Origin: Tautonia sociabilis
Lineage (GTDB): Bacteria > Planctomycetota > Planctomycetia > Isosphaerales > Isosphaeraceae
Length of the DNA: 64,000 nt
NCBI RefSeq assembly: GCF_003977685.1
Contig: NZ_RYZH01000013.1
Span: 59,933-123,932 of the forward strand
Reading direction: 5' to 3'
This document shows, piece by piece, positions 32,175 to 42,207 of the stretch (position 1 is the stretch's first letter; each line of letters begins with the position of its first letter). Both the position numbers and the translations under genes were made by a program. The notes under the pieces are model-generated. The model worked only from the letters and a program-made list of their open reading frames with translations. It had not been told where the DNA came from and did no database searches.

Positions 32175-32219
32175 AATCGCCCCGACGGTCCCGGAGAGGC
32201 GGGGCCGACTGGGGCGATT
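32175..32219. repeat. Long two-part hairpin in a divergent gap
   Basis: AATCGCCCC (32175-32183) pairs with GGGGCGATT (32211-32219); inside, GGTCCC (32187-32192) pairs with GGGGCC (32201-32206). Lies between the start codons of the TIM-barrel gene (-) and topB (+). Possible leader structure or operator. Confidence 0.4.
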
Positions 32220-32418
32220 GTCCCGAGGAGTGGGGCCTGATGCCACCGGGTCGTCGGGGAGGTCGCCTCCCGAGACGCCTCGGCGACCTCGAGGAGGCCG
32301 AGGAAGCGGGACGCGCTCGGATCGTCTCCCTCGCGGCGTCGAGCGTCCCCTTTCTTCCCGGCGGCGATCGTGTGTACACTTGGTGAGGAGGGGGACCATC
32401 AGCGACGGAGGGCGCCCG

Positions 32419-34857
32419 ATGATCGTCGTGATCGCCGAGAAGCCGTCGGTCGCCCGGGAGCTTGCCGCGTTCCTCGGCGCCTCGAGCCGGAGGGAAGGCT
32501 ACCTTGAAGGCAACGGCCACCAGGTCACCTGGGCGCTCGGGCACCTGGCGACCCTGATGGAGCCGGAGGATTACGACCCGACCCTGAAGACGTGGTCCCT
32601 CGACCGCCTGCCGATCATCCCCGAGCGGTTCGAGCTGAAGCCGATGACCGAGAAGGGGGCGGGCAAGCAACTGGCGGTGGTGCGGAGGCTGCTCCGGGAG
32701 GCCGACGAGATCATCGTCGCCACCGACGCCGGGAGGGAGGGGGAGCTGATCGCCCGATCCATCCTGGAGCTGACCGGAACGACGCGCAAGCCCGCCCGCC
32801 GGCTCTGGCTCAGCTCACTGACTCGGGAGGCGATCCGGGAGGCATTCGCCCGGCTCCGGCCGCTCTCGGACTACGATCACCTCTACGAGGCGGCGCGGTG
32901 CCGCAGCGAGGCCGACTGGCTCGTCGGCCTGAACGCCACCCGCTACGAAACCGTCCGCCAGCGGTCAACCGGCGTGCTTTGGAGCGTCGGCCGGGTCCAG
33001 ACTCCGGTACTCGCTCTGATCGTCCGCCGAGACGAGGAGATCCGCACCTTTCGGCCCGAGCCGTTCTGGGAGCTGACGACCCGATACCGAGGAGTCCTTT
33101 TCTCCCATACCGGAGGACGGTTCAAGACCGAGGAGGAGGCCCTGGCCCTGCTCTCCCGAGTCCTCGGCCAGCCGTTCGTCGTCGACAAGGTCGATCGCAA
33201 GCGAGAGCGCGTTCTCCCGCCGCAGCTCTACGACCTGACCGAGCTGCAACGCGACATGAACCGCCGCTTCGGCCTCTCGGCCGATGCCACCCTCCAGGCC
33301 GCTCAGCAGCTCTACGAGGCGAAGCTGATCAGCTACCCGAGAACCGACTCCCGCCATCTCAGCAACGACCTGAAGCGGAAGATCCCCGGCATCCTCGACG
33401 ACCTTCGGCCGCGGAAGCCCGATGAGATGGCCGCGCTCGATCTTGGCAACCTCGCCTTTACCCGACGGATCGTCGACGATGGGAAGGTCGGCGACCACCA
33501 CGCGATCATCCCCACCGGCAAGGCCCCCGGCTCGTTGAACCCGGCGGCCCAAAAGGTGTACGACGCCGTCGTCGTGCGGCTAATCGCGGCCTTTTACCCG
33601 CATTGCGAGAAGGAGGTGACGACCGTGCTCGGCTCCTCCGCCAAGGTCCCCTTCCGGGCCCGAGGGGTCCGCGTGCTGGATCCCGGGTGGACGGCCTTGT
33701 ATCCCCGAAACGGAGAGGACGCGAAGGAGGACGAGCAAGACCTCCCGGAGCTTCTCCCCGGCGAGTCGGGCCCGCACGAGCCGGCCGTCCGGCGCGGGGA
33801 GACGTCCCCTCCCCGGCCCTACACCGAGGCGACGCTGCTGGCCGCGATGGAAACCGCCGGCCGGCTCGTCGACGATGAGACGCTGCGCGAGGCCCTCAAG
33901 GAGCGCGGGCTCGGCACGCCGGCCACCCGGGCATCGATCATCGAAACCTTGCTCACCCGAGGGTACATCGCCCGGGAGAAGAAGAACCTGGTGGCCACCG
34001 ACCTCGGCCGGTTTCTCATCGCCAGGGTCCGGGCCCGGGAACTCAAATCCGCCGAGTTGACCGGAGACTGGGAAGCGAAGCTCCGAGAGATCGAACGAGG
34101 CCGGCTCGATCCCCGGGGGTTCATGGCGGAGATCGCCCGCTTCACCTCGGCCATCGTCGATGGATCGGGGGACCCCCCGCTCGACCGGGACCAGCTTGGC
34201 CCCTGCCCTCGCTGCGGCCTTCCCGTCATCGAGGGGAAGCGGGGATTCGGCTGTTCCGGCTGGAAGGACGGCTGCTCGTTCGTCCTCTGGAGGGAAGTCG
34301 AGGGGACCCGGCTCGAAGACGACCAGATCCGGGAGCTGCTCCAGCGTCGGGTCCTCTCCTCCCCCATCCCGACCGCCGACGGAGGAGAGGTCGTCCTCCG
34401 GCTCGCCGACTCCGGCGACGTCCTGGCGATCCCCTTCCCCAAGGGAAGGCCGATGCGGAGCCGGGGGAGCTCTCCGGGAACCTCCTCGCGTCGGGCGTCT
34501 GGGAAGCGGCGGGCCTCTCCCGCTTCCGACGCCTCGGCCCGGGCCAGGGCCCCGGCCCGTCGGGCGAAGGCCGCCGGGACCCAGTTCGCCGCCGTTCCGG
34601 TCGGGCCGTGCCCGAGATGCGGTTCCGAGGTCGTCGAGCAGCCGAAGTCCTGGGGCTGCAGCGCCTGGAAGGACGGCTGTTCCTTCGCCATCTGGAAGGC
34701 CATGTCCGGCAAGCGGATCACCGCCCGGATGGCCCGCACCCTCCTCACCAAGGGGCGAACCGCGACGCTCAAAGGGTTCAAGTCGAAGGCCGGCAAGCCG
34801 TTCGAGGCCCGGCTCGTCCTCGAGGAGGGCGAGGTCCGCTTCTCGTTCGACCCCTGA
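32419..34857 (+). CDS. topB: DNA topoisomerase III (type IA)
   Basis: 812 residues. Decatenating single-strand topoisomerase. Toprim domain at the start (VIAEKPSVARELAAFLG, TDAGREGELIAR), type IA core with SVGRVQTPVLALIV, and the active-site Tyr in LISYPRTDSRHLS. Two C-terminal topoisomerase-type zinc-ribbon repeats: GPCPRCGLPVIE with GCSGWKDGC, and GPCPRCGSEVVE with GCSAWKDGC, separated by a basic Arg/Ser/Ala-rich linker (about residues 680-730). Start ATG 32419; the upstream open frame is not family-like. Confidence 0.95.
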   Translation: MIVVIAEKPSVARELAAFLGASSRREGYLEGNGHQVTWALGHLATLMEPEDYDPTLKTWSLDRLPIIPERFELKPMTEKGAGKQLAVVRRLLREADEIIVATDAGREGELIARSILELTGTTRKPARRLWLSSLTREAIREAFARLRPLSDYDHLYEAARCRSEADWLVGLNATRYETVRQRSTGVLWSVGRVQTPVLALIVRRDEEIRTFRPEPFWELTTRYRGVLFSHTGGRFKTEEEALALLSRVLGQPFVVDKVDRKRERVLPPQLYDLTELQRDMNRRFGLSADATLQAAQQLYEAKLISYPRTDSRHLSNDLKRKIPGILDDLRPRKPDEMAALDLGNLAFTRRIVDDGKVGDHHAIIPTGKAPGSLNPAAQKVYDAVVVRLIAAFYPHCEKEVTTVLGSSAKVPFRARGVRVLDPGWTALYPRNGEDAKEDEQDLPELLPGESGPHEPAVRRGETSPPRPYTEATLLAAMETAGRLVDDETLREALKERGLGTPATRASIIETLLTRGYIAREKKNLVATDLGRFLIARVRARELKSAELTGDWEAKLREIERGRLDPRGFMAEIARFTSAIVDGSGDPPLDRDQLGPCPRCGLPVIEGKRGFGCSGWKDGCSFVLWREVEGTRLEDDQIRELLQRRVLSSPIPTADGGEVVLRLADSGDVLAIPFPKGRPMRSRGSSPGTSSRRASGKRRASPASDASARARAPARRAKAAGTQFAAVPVGPCPRCGSEVVEQPKSWGCSAWKDGCSFAIWKAMSGKRITARMARTLLTKGRTATLKGFKSKAGKPFEARLVLEEGEVRFSFDP

Positions 34858-34880
34858 TCCAGCCGGGGTCGTTCGGGCTG

Positions 34881-34900
34881 GCTCGGGCCTCGGCCCGAGT
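34881..34900 (+). terminator. Hairpin after topB
   Basis: CTCGGGC, loop CTCG, GCCCGAG, 24 nt past the topB stop. No T-run. Confidence 0.35.
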
Positions 34901-35212
34901 CGTCTCGGAGCATTCCCCGCCCGCACGATCCGTTCCGATTCTTCTATCCTGGAGTTCCCGAATCGTCGATGACTTGACTCCTGGAGGTGGGATGGATGGG
35001 GTCGACGCGACTCCGGCCTCCCGTCGATCCCGTCGTCCGCCTTCCGCCACAATCGGGATCAGTTGCCGTTGGACGGCGGTCGCATCGAGCCTCCGGCCCG
35101 GTGAGGGGAGCCCCCTGATCGCCTTGACTTCGAGGGGAATCGACCATAATGTTTCGAAGAGCCTTGATCGGCAACGTCGCACGCCAATCGCCGATCTGAT
35201 GGATGTTCCTTC
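34901..35212. other. Gap between topB and small unknown gene
   Basis: No convincing gene. It holds TTGACT (35124-35129) and CATAAT (35145-35150), 15 bp apart, a possible promoter for the small gene at 35213. Confidence 0.35.
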
Positions 35213-35554
35213 ATGGCCCTCCTCGCCGTCTTCCTGGCCGTCTGGTTTCCAGATCCCGGATCGTCGGCCGTCCCCGTCGCGAAGCGGGCCCCGCTGATCC
35301 CGGCCGCGACCGAGGACTCCCCCGCCGCTCGGATCACCCCCGAGCGCACCGCTCTGGTGCCCCGATTAGGCGAGATCGGGCTCGAGGCGATCCTGGAAGA
35401 GGGCGAGGAAAACTCCGACCAGGTCCTCAACCGCCCGGATCACCTGGTTGAGAGCATCGGTTGCCTCCTCCCGGTCGATGACCGGCTGGTGAGGGCCGGA
35501 ACCTCCGGCGGTCGTCGCCGCTTCCCCGATCGTTCGGCGTCCCTGCGCTGTTAA
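35213..35554 (+). CDS. Small unknown protein, possibly secreted
   Basis: 113 residues. A short hydrophobic N-terminus (ALLAVFLAVWF) suggests export; the middle has an acidic helix (GLEAILEEGEENSDQVLN); the last 20 residues are Arg/Ser-rich. No Shine-Dalgarno site. A promoter-like pair lies 60-90 bp upstream. Could be spurious. Confidence 0.4.
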   Translation: MALLAVFLAVWFPDPGSSAVPVAKRAPLIPAATEDSPAARITPERTALVPRLGEIGLEAILEEGEENSDQVLNRPDHLVESIGCLLPVDDRLVRAGTSGGRRRFPDRSASLRC

Positions 35555-35766
35555 CCCCGAGCCGGCAGGATGTCGGTCGACTCGCGATCCCGAGACGCCT
35601 CTCAAGGGCGGCCGAAGTCGTGAGCCGGTTCGCTGTCCGCGCCTCGGAGCCGCCCCCGCAACGAGCGAGATGGCGGTCCGAGTCGCCAGTCGGATGGACC
35701 TGCCGCCAGCCTCCCCCCGATCCGAGGGGGACGGGACGGCGACTTCGAACGGGGAGGCAGACGACG

Positions 35767-36129
35767 ATGCGATGGAACAAGTACCTGCGCCGGTTCGGGT
35801 TCAAGGCGCGGGACGAGCGGCTCGGAGATTCGGGAGGCCCTGCGTCTCGGCCTTCGAGGCGGATGCCGGGGACGGAAGTCCTGGGGCTGGTCGCGCTCTT
35901 CGGCGCGATCGATGCGCCCGAGGCGTTGAGACTCGCGGCCGACCGGGCCCGGGTCGCGACGACTGCCCGCGAGGTGGAGAAGCCCTCGACCGGGACGAGC
36001 TGCGTGGCCTTCGTGCGGTCGACCTTCGCGATCCACTGGGAGCCGATCGACCGTGACGCGGCGTTGCACCGCGACTTCGATCTCTCGGACGGTTGGGTCC
36101 GGATCCCCCTGGATCGCTCCGCCACCTGA
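35767..36129 (+). CDS. Small unknown protein
   Basis: 120 residues from ATG 35767, with GGGGAGG nine bases upstream. Basic N-terminus (MRWNKYLRRFGFKARDE), then VLGLVALFGAIDAPEALRLAADRARVAT and a Trp/Asp-rich C-terminus (FAIHWEPIDRDAALHRDFDLSDGWVRIP). Composition is that of a real protein. No family recognised. Confidence 0.55.
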   Translation: MRWNKYLRRFGFKARDERLGDSGGPASRPSRRMPGTEVLGLVALFGAIDAPEALRLAADRARVATTAREVEKPSTGTSCVAFVRSTFAIHWEPIDRDAALHRDFDLSDGWVRIPLDRSAT

Positions 36130-36442
36130 GGGCCGGCCGGCGGGCTTCGTGATCCAGGGAGCCCTCCGCTCGGCCGATCGGTGGCGATCACGCTCCGCAA
36201 CGCTCGGCCCGGCCTCGCCCAGGAACGGGGCCGGCCCGAGTTTCGCCCCGGGACAACGAACCCCCCGGCTCCGCCGAGCGACGACCCGTCTCTCCGATCT
36301 CTCGCGGTCGATCTCCGGGGAGGAGGGGAGGCGATGCGATGTGATGCGGGACTCGACCGACTCGGCGGCCGAGGACTTGAGGGACTCCCCCGGGGCGATC
36401 ACCCGGGATTTCGGCATCGCGATCCCGGGGGTCGAGCGGCGC
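36130..36442. other. Gap between unknown gene and gnd
   Basis: 313 bp; no gene, repeat or strong hairpin recognised. Confidence 0.3.
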
Positions 36443-37906
36443 TCAGGCGTTGTAGGTGGTCGATGCGGTGGTGCCGCCTCGGCCGGTCCAGTTGGTGTGG
36501 AAGAACTCGCCGCGAGGGCGGTCGGTTCGTTCGTAGGTGTGGGCGCCGAAGTAGTCGCGCTGGGCCTGCAAGAGGTTCGTCGGCAGCCGGTCGGAGCGGT
36601 AGCCGTCGTAGTAGGCCAGGGCCGAGCTCATGGCCGGAATGGGGATTCCGTGCGAGACGGCGACCGAGGCCACGCGACGCCAGCCGGACTGGGAGCGTTC
36701 AAGCTCGCCCTGGAAGTAGGGGTCGAGCATGAGGTTGTCGAGCGCCGGGTTGCGGTCGAACGCCTCCTTGATCTTGCCGAGGAAGGCGCTCCGGATGATG
36801 CAGCCTCCCCGCCACATCAGGGCGACGCTGCCGTTCTCGATCGTCCAGCCCGACTCCCGGGCCATGGCCCGCATTAGGGCGAAGCCCTGGGCGTAGGAGA
36901 TGATCTTCGAGGCGTAGAGGGCCATCTCCACGTCGTCGACGAACTGCTGAACGTTCCCCGAGAAGGACTCGACGGCCGGCCCTTTGAGGATCCCCGAGGC
37001 CCGGACGCGCTCCTCTTTCAGGGCGGAGAGGCACCGGGCGTAGACGGCCTCCGCGATCAGCGTCAGCGGCACCCCCAGCTCGGCGGAGGAGATCACGGTC
37101 CACTTGCCGGTGCCCTTCTGGCCGGCGGTGTCGAGGATCAGGTCGACCATCGGCTGGCCGGACTCAGGGTCGCGGTAGCCGAAGATGTCCCGGGTGATCT
37201 CGATCAGGTAGCTGTCCAGCGGGCCTCGGTTCCAGCGGTCGAAGACCTCATGCAGCGCATCGGCGCCGAAGCCGAGCAGGGCGTGCAGCAGATGGTACGC
37301 CTCGCAGATGAGCTGCATGTCGCCATATTCGATGCCGTTATGAACCATCTTCACGAAGTGGCCGGCCCCCTCGGGCCCGACCCAGTCGCAGCAGGGGACG
37401 TTGCCGTCGACCTTGGCGGCGATGGCCTGGAAGATGGGCTTCACGTGAGGCCAGGCGTCGGGGTTGCCCCCGGGCATGATCGAGGGGCCGCGCAGGGCTC
37501 CCTCCTCTCCTCCCGAGACGCCGGTGCCGATGAACAGCAGGCCCTTCTCCTTCAGGGCCCGAGTGCGCCGGGTCGTGTCGGGGTGGTGGGTATTGCCGCC
37601 GTCGATGAGGATATCGCCCGGCTCCAGCAGCGGAGCGAGCTGGTCGATGACCGCGTCCACGGCCGAGCCGGCCTTGACCATGATCATGATCTTGCGCGGT
37701 CGCTTCAGGCTGGCAACGAGCTCCTCGACGCTGTGGCAGCCGACGATTTTCTTCCCCTTGGCTCGGCCGGCGAGGAACTCGTCGACCCGGGAGGTGGTTC
37801 GGTTGAACACGGCCACGGTGAACCCGTGGTCCTCCATGTTGAGGACGAGGTTCTCGCCCATCACGGCCAGGCCGATGAGGCCGATGTCGGCGGTGGGAGT
37901 GGCCAT
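36443..37906 (-). CDS. gnd: 6-phosphogluconate dehydrogenase, decarboxylating
   Basis: 487 residues, the long (about 470-490) type. Converts 6-phosphogluconate to ribulose 5-phosphate, making NADPH. N-terminal nucleotide motif IGLIGLAVMGENLVLNM, the family stretch GTGVSGGEEGALRGPSIMPGG, catalytic GHFVKMVHNGIEYGDMQLI (Lys and Asn), and C-terminal RDYFGAHTYERTDRPRGEFFHTNW. Nothing missing. Co-directional with pfp and a HAD phosphatase. Confidence 0.97.
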   Translation of the reverse strand: MATPTADIGLIGLAVMGENLVLNMEDHGFTVAVFNRTTSRVDEFLAGRAKGKKIVGCHSVEELVASLKRPRKIMIMVKAGSAVDAVIDQLAPLLEPGDILIDGGNTHHPDTTRRTRALKEKGLLFIGTGVSGGEEGALRGPSIMPGGNPDAWPHVKPIFQAIAAKVDGNVPCCDWVGPEGAGHFVKMVHNGIEYGDMQLICEAYHLLHALLGFGADALHEVFDRWNRGPLDSYLIEITRDIFGYRDPESGQPMVDLILDTAGQKGTGKWTVISSAELGVPLTLIAEAVYARCLSALKEERVRASGILKGPAVESFSGNVQQFVDDVEMALYASKIISYAQGFALMRAMARESGWTIENGSVALMWRGGCIIRSAFLGKIKEAFDRNPALDNLMLDPYFQGELERSQSGWRRVASVAVSHGIPIPAMSSALAYYDGYRSDRLPTNLLQAQRDYFGAHTYERTDRPRGEFFHTNWTGRGGTTASTTYNA

Positions 37907-38014
37907 CGGGTCGTTCCGTTCTCGATCGATCGGGTCTTGGAGGATCGGGCGGGTCCGGCTCTGCTCGAGGCCGGGCCGGGCGCCCGAGGGTCGGGCGGGT
38001 GGAGCGGGGAGCGA

Positions 38015-39307
38015 TCAGCGGCGGTACGTCTGGGGGACGTACTCCGGCAGCGCCTTCGGGGCGAGCTGCTGTGTGATCCGGGCGAACCGAGCCAGGCCGT
38101 CGACCTGGGGAACGCTTACCCAGTCGCTGCCGATGAGCGGGCGAGCGTACTCGACGAACTCGTCGGTCACGTCGATCCGGTTCGGGGCGATCCAGCGCTC
38201 GGGGAACGATCGGTCCTTGGCGGCGACCTTCTCCAGCGGCACCTTGTCGTAGGAGACGCTGTAGCCTCCCCGGGAGCGGTCCCGGAGGATCGTGGCCATG
38301 AAGCCGTTGCCCTCCTCCCGGGCGATCGCGACCGCGTGGCAGCCGACTCGGTAGGCTTCGTCCAGATCGACGACGCTGGCGTAGGCGATGGCGTTTCGCT
38401 GGTCGGTGCCGGGGATCTGGAAGCGGGCCTTGCCCGGGACGGGCAGGTCCAGGGAGTTGATGTAGTTGGTCACCACCTGGGCCACGGTCGTCTGGCTGGC
38501 GCTGAACTGGACGTGGCCGAAGGTGTCGCGCGAGGCCCCCAGGTCGCCGACGTCGAATCCCTCGGAGACGACGACGATGCAGCGCCGGCGCTCTCGCAAG
38601 GCCTCGATCACGTTCTGGCCCAGCTGTTCGAGGCTCACTCCCGATTCGGCCATGTAGATCTGCAGCGGCATCGCCCGGTCCGGGTCGGCCAGGCGGGCGG
38701 CGGCGGGGATGAAGCCGATCTTGCGGCCCATCGCCTGGATGACCATGACCGGGTCGGCGGGGGAGGAGCCGAAGTTCTCCTCGTTCACCTGCCGGATGTA
38801 CTGCGCCATGTACCGGGCCACGGAGCCGTAGCCGGGGGAGTGGTCCAGCAGCGTGAATTCCTCGTCGCCGAGGTCGTTGTCGATCGTCTTGGGGACCCCG
38901 GTGGCAACCAGATCGAGCCCCTTGTCGTGGGCGAGCTGGGCGACCTTGTGGGCGGTGTCCTGGGAGTCGTTCCCGCCGATGTAGAAGAAATAGCCGACAC
39001 GATGCGCCTTGAGCACGTCGACCACCCGGGCGAAGTCCTCGTCCTGGCCCGGCTTGAGCTTGTAGCGGCAAGTGCCGATGCCGCCGGCTGCGGGGGAGGT
39101 CCGCAGCAGCGCGATCTCCTCGGCCGGGGTGGCCGACAGGTCGATTAGCTCTTCCTTCAGAATCCCCTCGATCCCGAACCGGCCGGCGAAGACGGTTCCG
39201 AACCGGTCGGGCATCCGGAGGCAGGTCTCAACGATGCCCCTGAGGCTGTTGTTGATCACGCAGGTCGGGCCGCCGGACTGGGCCACGACGACGTTGGGCG
39301 CGGGCAT
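38015..39307 (-). CDS. pfp: Pyrophosphate-dependent 6-phosphofructokinase
   Basis: 430 residues. Phosphorylates fructose 6-phosphate, probably from pyrophosphate. The family start VVVAQSGGPTCVINNSL, the phosphate-site GGNDSQDTAHK (Asp replacing the Gly of ATP enzymes), and PKTIDNDL (Lys typical of PPi enzymes) are present, plus VIQAMGRKIGF. PPi use allows reversible glycolysis. It lies 108 bp upstream of gnd on the same strand. Confidence 0.93.
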   Translation of the reverse strand: MPAPNVVVAQSGGPTCVINNSLRGIVETCLRMPDRFGTVFAGRFGIEGILKEELIDLSATPAEEIALLRTSPAAGGIGTCRYKLKPGQDEDFARVVDVLKAHRVGYFFYIGGNDSQDTAHKVAQLAHDKGLDLVATGVPKTIDNDLGDEEFTLLDHSPGYGSVARYMAQYIRQVNEENFGSSPADPVMVIQAMGRKIGFIPAAARLADPDRAMPLQIYMAESGVSLEQLGQNVIEALRERRRCIVVVSEGFDVGDLGASRDTFGHVQFSASQTTVAQVVTNYINSLDLPVPGKARFQIPGTDQRNAIAYASVVDLDEAYRVGCHAVAIAREEGNGFMATILRDRSRGGYSVSYDKVPLEKVAAKDRSFPERWIAPNRIDVTDEFVEYARPLIGSDWVSVPQVDGLARFARITQQLAPKALPEYVPQTYRR

Positions 39308-39432
39308 GGGTCACCTCGGGGGCGGGGAGGCTCCCCGCCGGGGACGGGGATCGGTCGGGCGATCCCAGGAGGAAGGTTGTGCGATGCCGTCGCGAGGGGA
39401 GGGCCGGCCCGGCCCCCCGGTTCCGGTCCGCG

Positions 39433-40335
39433 TCAGGGGGCGGTTTCCCAGGGGGGACGCTCGGGGAGCAGGGCCTCGAACTCGGCGATCCGGGAGGCCA
39501 TGTACTCCCCGGCGTAGGAGCCCTCGAAGAACCGGGGGAGGGCCTCGTCGTGGAAGCGCTGCCACGACTGGTCCTCGGCGCCCGGGTTGATCGGATAGAA
39601 CAGGACCCCGTTGGCCTCGGCGGCCTTACGGTCCCCCGGGGCGTCTCCGACCATCAGGATCCGATGCGGCTCATACCGCCCGACCGCCGCCAGCGCCAGG
39701 TGCTCCTTCTTCGATCCCAGCTCCTGGCCGGCGATCAGGCCGACATGGCCGTCGATCTTGTGCTCGACCCATTCCCGGGTCAGCGCCTCGGTCGGCGTGG
39801 CGGAGACGACCATCACGTCCGCCTTCCCCCGGAGCGCCTCGAGCGACTCCCGGACCATCGGGAAGGGAGGGACGTTGTGGACGATCTCCCCCACGGTGCG
39901 GTTGACCGCCTCGCTCCACTCCAGGCAAAGCGCCAGGTCGGGATCCCCGGTGCGCTCGACCTCGGCCTTGAGCACGGGGTTGCCCAGCTTCGTCTCCCGG
40001 CCGATCCAGTCCCGGAGCCCCTGGAGGCGGGGGATGGCGACCCCCCGTCGCGAAACCTCCGGCCGGTGTTCGAGCAGGTCGAGCGTCTCCACCAGCGCCG
40101 GGAAGCGATTGATCCCGCGATGTTTCGAGTAGAGGTTCACGAACTCGGCCGCCTCCCGGGCATACTTGGAGATGGCGGCAAGCCCCAAGTACCGGATGAT
40201 ATTGGGGATGAAGCACTCCTTGTGCTTCACCTCCATCGTGTCAAACACGCAACCGTCGCTGTCGATGCCGACGAAGAAGTCCGCGGTCTTGGCGAACGAC
40301 CGCAGGGCGGCCTGGGGGTCGGAGGCGACCGACAT
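39433..40335 (-). CDS. HAD-superfamily phosphatase
   Basis: 300 residues. Haloacid-dehalogenase fold: motif I GIDSDGCVFDTM (the first Asp is the nucleophile), motif II VVSATPTE, motif III Lys in LGSKKEH, motif IV MVGDAPGDRKAAE. An unusually long helical cap (about residues 30-150). Possibly a sugar-phosphate phosphatase. 125 bp upstream of pfp. Confidence 0.88.
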   Translation of the reverse strand: MSVASDPQAALRSFAKTADFFVGIDSDGCVFDTMEVKHKECFIPNIIRYLGLAAISKYAREAAEFVNLYSKHRGINRFPALVETLDLLEHRPEVSRRGVAIPRLQGLRDWIGRETKLGNPVLKAEVERTGDPDLALCLEWSEAVNRTVGEIVHNVPPFPMVRESLEALRGKADVMVVSATPTEALTREWVEHKIDGHVGLIAGQELGSKKEHLALAAVGRYEPHRILMVGDAPGDRKAAEANGVLFYPINPGAEDQSWQRFHDEALPRFFEGSYAGEYMASRIAEFEALLPERPPWETAP

Positions 40336-40854
40336 GGGGGCTCTCTCTCAACTCGGATCGGTACGGCGGGCGAGCGTTCGATCGCGCTCCGAGGGCCTGC
40401 GGACCCCGATCGTCCGACAAGAGACGCGAGGCCGGATCCCCGCGCGCCCGGCGAGGGCGGGGTGATTCCGGCTGGGCTCGTGCCAGTGGTTTTACTCGAT
40501 CGATCCGCCTCGGAACAAGTCCTCGGTGCGGTTCCAGCGCTCGGGATGGACCTCCGGTTCTCACGATCCGAGGGCCGATGCCTCCCGGATCGCCCCGCCG
40601 TCGGCCCGGGTCCCCAGCGCTTGCCAGTCGCCGGGTCGGAGGAGGTCGTCCCACCAATTGCCGAGCCGGAGCTTCCTCGCGTTGGCCGAATCGCGGTGGT
40701 CATCCAGCGGTCAAGCCAAACCTGAGCACCTCGCGAGCTTGAATCGAGAATCCGGAGACGATTGTGCCACGTTGCGTTGTATGTTATGGTCGACACGACG
40801 CTTGGGGACGATTGTGGCGGGCCGATCGACGATGACCCCGGGGGATCCCGAGCC
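40336..40854. other. Divergent regulatory gap before the kinase
   Basis: 519 bp with no convincing gene. Two direct repeats of GACGATTGTG lie at 40757-40766 and 40807-40816, exactly 50 bp apart, just upstream of the kinase start. Alternative kinase starts at 40762 and 40786 fall inside. Confidence 0.4.
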
Positions 40855-42153
40855 ATGGCGACCAGCGACCGGCCGAAGCCCGAGAGCGAATCCCCGCCCG
40901 ACCTGATGGCCGCGCTGAAGCGAGCGGGCATCCTCTCCGAGGCCAGGCTGGGGGAAATCCGCTCCCGGGTCCTGGCCGGCGAGTATCCGGTGGACCCGAT
41001 CGAGCTGGCCCGGCAACTGGTCAAGGATCGGATCCTGACCGAGTATCAGGCCCGTCGGCTGCTGAGCAACCGACCCGGCGGGCTGATCATCGGCCGCTAC
41101 ATCATTCTGGAGAAGCTCGGCTCCGGCTCGATGGGCCGGGTCTACATGGCCAAGCACCGGATGATGGGCCGCGTCTCCGCCTTGAAGATTATCGCGCCGG
41201 AGATTAGCAACAACGAGCGTGTCGTCGCCCGCTTCCAGCGCGAGATGCGGATGGTCGGCAAGCTGGACCACCCCAACGTCGTCCGAGCCTTCGACGCCGA
41301 CAAGGACCGCGGCATCCTCTACATCGCCATGGAGTACGTCCGGGGGGATAGCCTCGGCCAGCGGCTGAAGACCCGGGGGGTGATTCCCCCCAAGGAGCTG
41401 GTCGACTACGCCGCCCAGGCGGCCCTCGGCTTGCAGCACGCCCACGAGCGGGGCATCATCCACCGAGACATTAAACCGTCAAACCTCCTGCTCGGCGACG
41501 ACGGCACGATCAAGGTGCTCGACCTGGGCCTCGCCACGCTGATGGAGGCCGATGAGCACGCCTCCTTTGCGACCGCCGACGGCGTGGCGGTGGGGACGAT
41601 TGATTACATGTCTCCGGAACAGGCATGCGGGCGAGAGGTCGACCCGAGGAGCGACCTGTTCAGCCTGGGCTGCACGGTGTATCACCTGCTGACCGGCCGC
41701 TTGCCGTTCCCGGGGAACTCGCCAGTCGAGCGGCTGGGGGCCCGGATTTCGGGCAAGTACGCCCCCGTCAGCGGGGTGAAGCCGGACGTGCCCCCAAAGC
41801 TGCTGGAGGTGATGGACCGCCTGCTTGCCAATCGCCCGAGCGATCGCTACCAGACCGCCGCCGAGGCGGCCGAGGCTCTTCGATCCATCTTCGCGCCGGC
41901 CCCCTCCCGGCTCGCCGGGCCCCAGGCCCCCGATGGGGCCCCGGCCGTTCCCCGCCCGGCCCCCTCCCCGGTCCCTCCTCCTCCCCAGATCAAGTACGTC
42001 CACGTCCGGCCGAAGTACCCCTCGTGGTTCCAGCCGATCGCCAACCTCGCGGAGCGTTCGCCGGCCGGCGCCTTCGCCCTCATCCTGGGGTTCCTCGGGG
42101 CGGCCTTCGCCGCGGGGATCGCCGCCGGCTGGATGATCTTCTCGGCGGCGTGA
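40855..42153 (+). CDS. Transmembrane Ser/Thr protein kinase (planctomycete type)
   Basis: 432 residues from ATG 40855. The N-terminal region ([25 protein letters not shown]) is the helical segment common before planctomycete kinases. Kinase domain about 80-345: Gly loop [10 protein letters not shown], Lys in SALKII, catalytic [17 protein letters not shown] in place of DFG, and SPEQ for APE. A Pro-rich linker and one C-terminal helix ([24 protein letters not shown]) anchor it, with the kinase domain cytoplasmic. No sensor domain outside. Substrate unknown. Confidence 0.93.
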   Translation: MATSDRPKPESESPPDLMAALKRAGILSEARLGEIRSRVLAGEYPVDPIELARQLVKDRILTEYQARRLLSNRPGGLIIGRYIILEKLGSGSMGRVYMAKHRMMGRVSALKIIAPEISNNERVVARFQREMRMVGKLDHPNVVRAFDADKDRGILYIAMEYVRGDSLGQRLKTRGVIPPKELVDYAAQAALGLQHAHERGIIHRDIKPSNLLLGDDGTIKVLDLGLATLMEADEHASFATADGVAVGTIDYMSPEQACGREVDPRSDLFSLGCTVYHLLTGRLPFPGNSPVERLGARISGKYAPVSGVKPDVPPKLLEVMDRLLANRPSDRYQTAAEAAEALRSIFAPAPSRLAGPQAPDGAPAVPRPAPSPVPPPPQIKYVHVRPKYPSWFQPIANLAERSPAGAFALILGFLGAAFAAGIAAGWMIFSAA

Positions 42154-42207
42154 TCGACCGAGGGCCTCGGCCCCGGGGATCGCCGAGCGTCCGGGAGGCC
42201 CTGAGGT

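Noticed and set aside
37338..39071. 577-codon open frame on minus
   Set aside because: Wrong register of pfp and gnd on the same strand; Arg/Pro/Gly-rich.
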